Shown piece after piece: positions 20,509-20,731 of a stretch of DNA of 20,731 bases; the stretch's first letter is position 1, and each line of letters opens with the position of its first letter. The stretch is from the NCBI GenBank assembly GCA_937926555.1, contig CALAZX010000149.1:1-20731 (forward strand), read 5' to 3'. A model generated the notes under the pieces. That model had not been told where the DNA came from, ran no database searches, and was given only the letters and a program-made list of their open reading frames with translations. Source of the stretch: an uncultured Negativicutes bacterium (GTDB lineage: Bacteria; Bacillota; Negativicutes; Acidaminococcales; Acidaminococcaceae). The position numbers and the translations under genes are program-made.

Positions 20509-20731
20509 ATGAGACAACCGAGACTGGTGCTGCTGGACCGGGACGGGGTCCTCAACATGGACAAGGGCTATCTCTACCGGAAACAGGACCTGGAATGGGT
20601 CCCCGGCAGCAGAGAGGCGCTGAAGGAGCTGGCTGAGGCCGGCATCCCCGTGGCGGTGGTCACCAACCAGAGCGGCGTGGCCCGGGGCTATTACGGGGAG
20701 AAGGACGTGCTCCTGCTCCACAGCTGGATGG
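20509..20731 (+). CDS. gmhB: D-glycero-D-manno-heptose 1,7-bisphosphate 7-phosphatase GmhB (5' part, cut by window end)
   Basis: The first 74 codons of a HAD-family phosphatase are present and open to the window edge. Motif I is 'VLLDRDGVLN' with the nucleophile Asp10 and acid/base Asp12. 'EWVPGSREALKELAEAGIPVAVVTNQSGVARGYYGEKD' contains motif II (Thr52) and the GmhB-type TNQSGVARG sequence. It removes the C7 phosphate between the two HldE steps. ATG 20509 has AGGAG at 20498-20502 inside the end of hldD. A histidinol-phosphatase-type relative is possible from this fragment alone, but with gmhA, hldE and hldD upstream GmhB is by far the best reading. The operon continues beyond the window. Confidence 0.93.
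   Translation, partial: MRQPRLVLLDRDGVLNMDKGYLYRKQDLEWVPGSREALKELAEAGIPVAVVTNQSGVARGYYGEKDVLLLHSWM

Noticed and set aside
1..20731. CRISPR array, tRNA, rRNA, insertion sequence, toxin-antitoxin or phage genes
   Set aside because: No regular spacer repeats, cloverleaf or rRNA sequences, transposase motifs or terminal inverted repeats were seen on either strand.

Overview
The window reads as a piece of chromosome from a diderm (outer-membrane-bearing) Firmicute of the class Negativicutes, probably near the Acidaminococcaceae; the family-level placement is inference. Two features point this way. The maf-radC-mreB-mreC-mreD-PBP2-rodA order is the one typical of Firmicutes and relatives. Immediately downstream, on the same strand, lie genes only useful to a cell with LPS: an LptD-like outer-membrane protein and a gmhA-hldE-hldD-gmhB heptose set. 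The DNA is GC-rich with strong G/C preference at third codon positions. Every supported gene is on the + strand.

Layout. (1) 1-660: a small secreted protein closed by a strong intrinsic terminator. (2) 661-2143: an extended -10 promoter, a structured leader able to pair with its own Shine-Dalgarno, then three small membrane proteins (a PH-like protein, a two-helix protein, and an RseC-like protein lacking the family's cysteine cluster). (3) 2185-9370: maf, radC and the rod/elongasome genes mreB, mreC, mreD, mrdA (PBP2) and rodA. (4) 9478-14598: an uncharacterised pair (B12-type radical SAM protein plus DUF2344 protein), ribonuclease G, and a VirK/YbjX-family (DUF535) protein. (5) 14641-15735: a secreted protein with short tandem repeats and a glycine-rich segment, with its own near-consensus promoter inside the end of the previous gene and an intrinsic terminator after it. 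(6) 15746-20731: an extended -10 promoter, the LptD-like gene, then gmhA, hldE, hldD and the start of gmhB, which is cut by the window edge.

How the genes work together. MreBCD, PBP2 and RodA form the machinery for lateral peptidoglycan growth. LptD places LPS in the outer leaflet. GmhA, HldE, GmhB and HldD are the complete enzyme set for ADP-L-glycero-beta-D-manno-heptose, the inner-core sugar of LPS. The window therefore gathers several layers of envelope construction, with RNA processing (RNase G) and an unexplained radical SAM pair between them. No intergenic gap exceeds about 200 bases. I see no tRNA, rRNA, CRISPR array, insertion sequence or phage gene. The least explained parts are the leader at 711-775, the radical SAM/DUF2344 pair, the repeat-containing secreted protein, and related degenerate repeats in front of rodA and gmhA.
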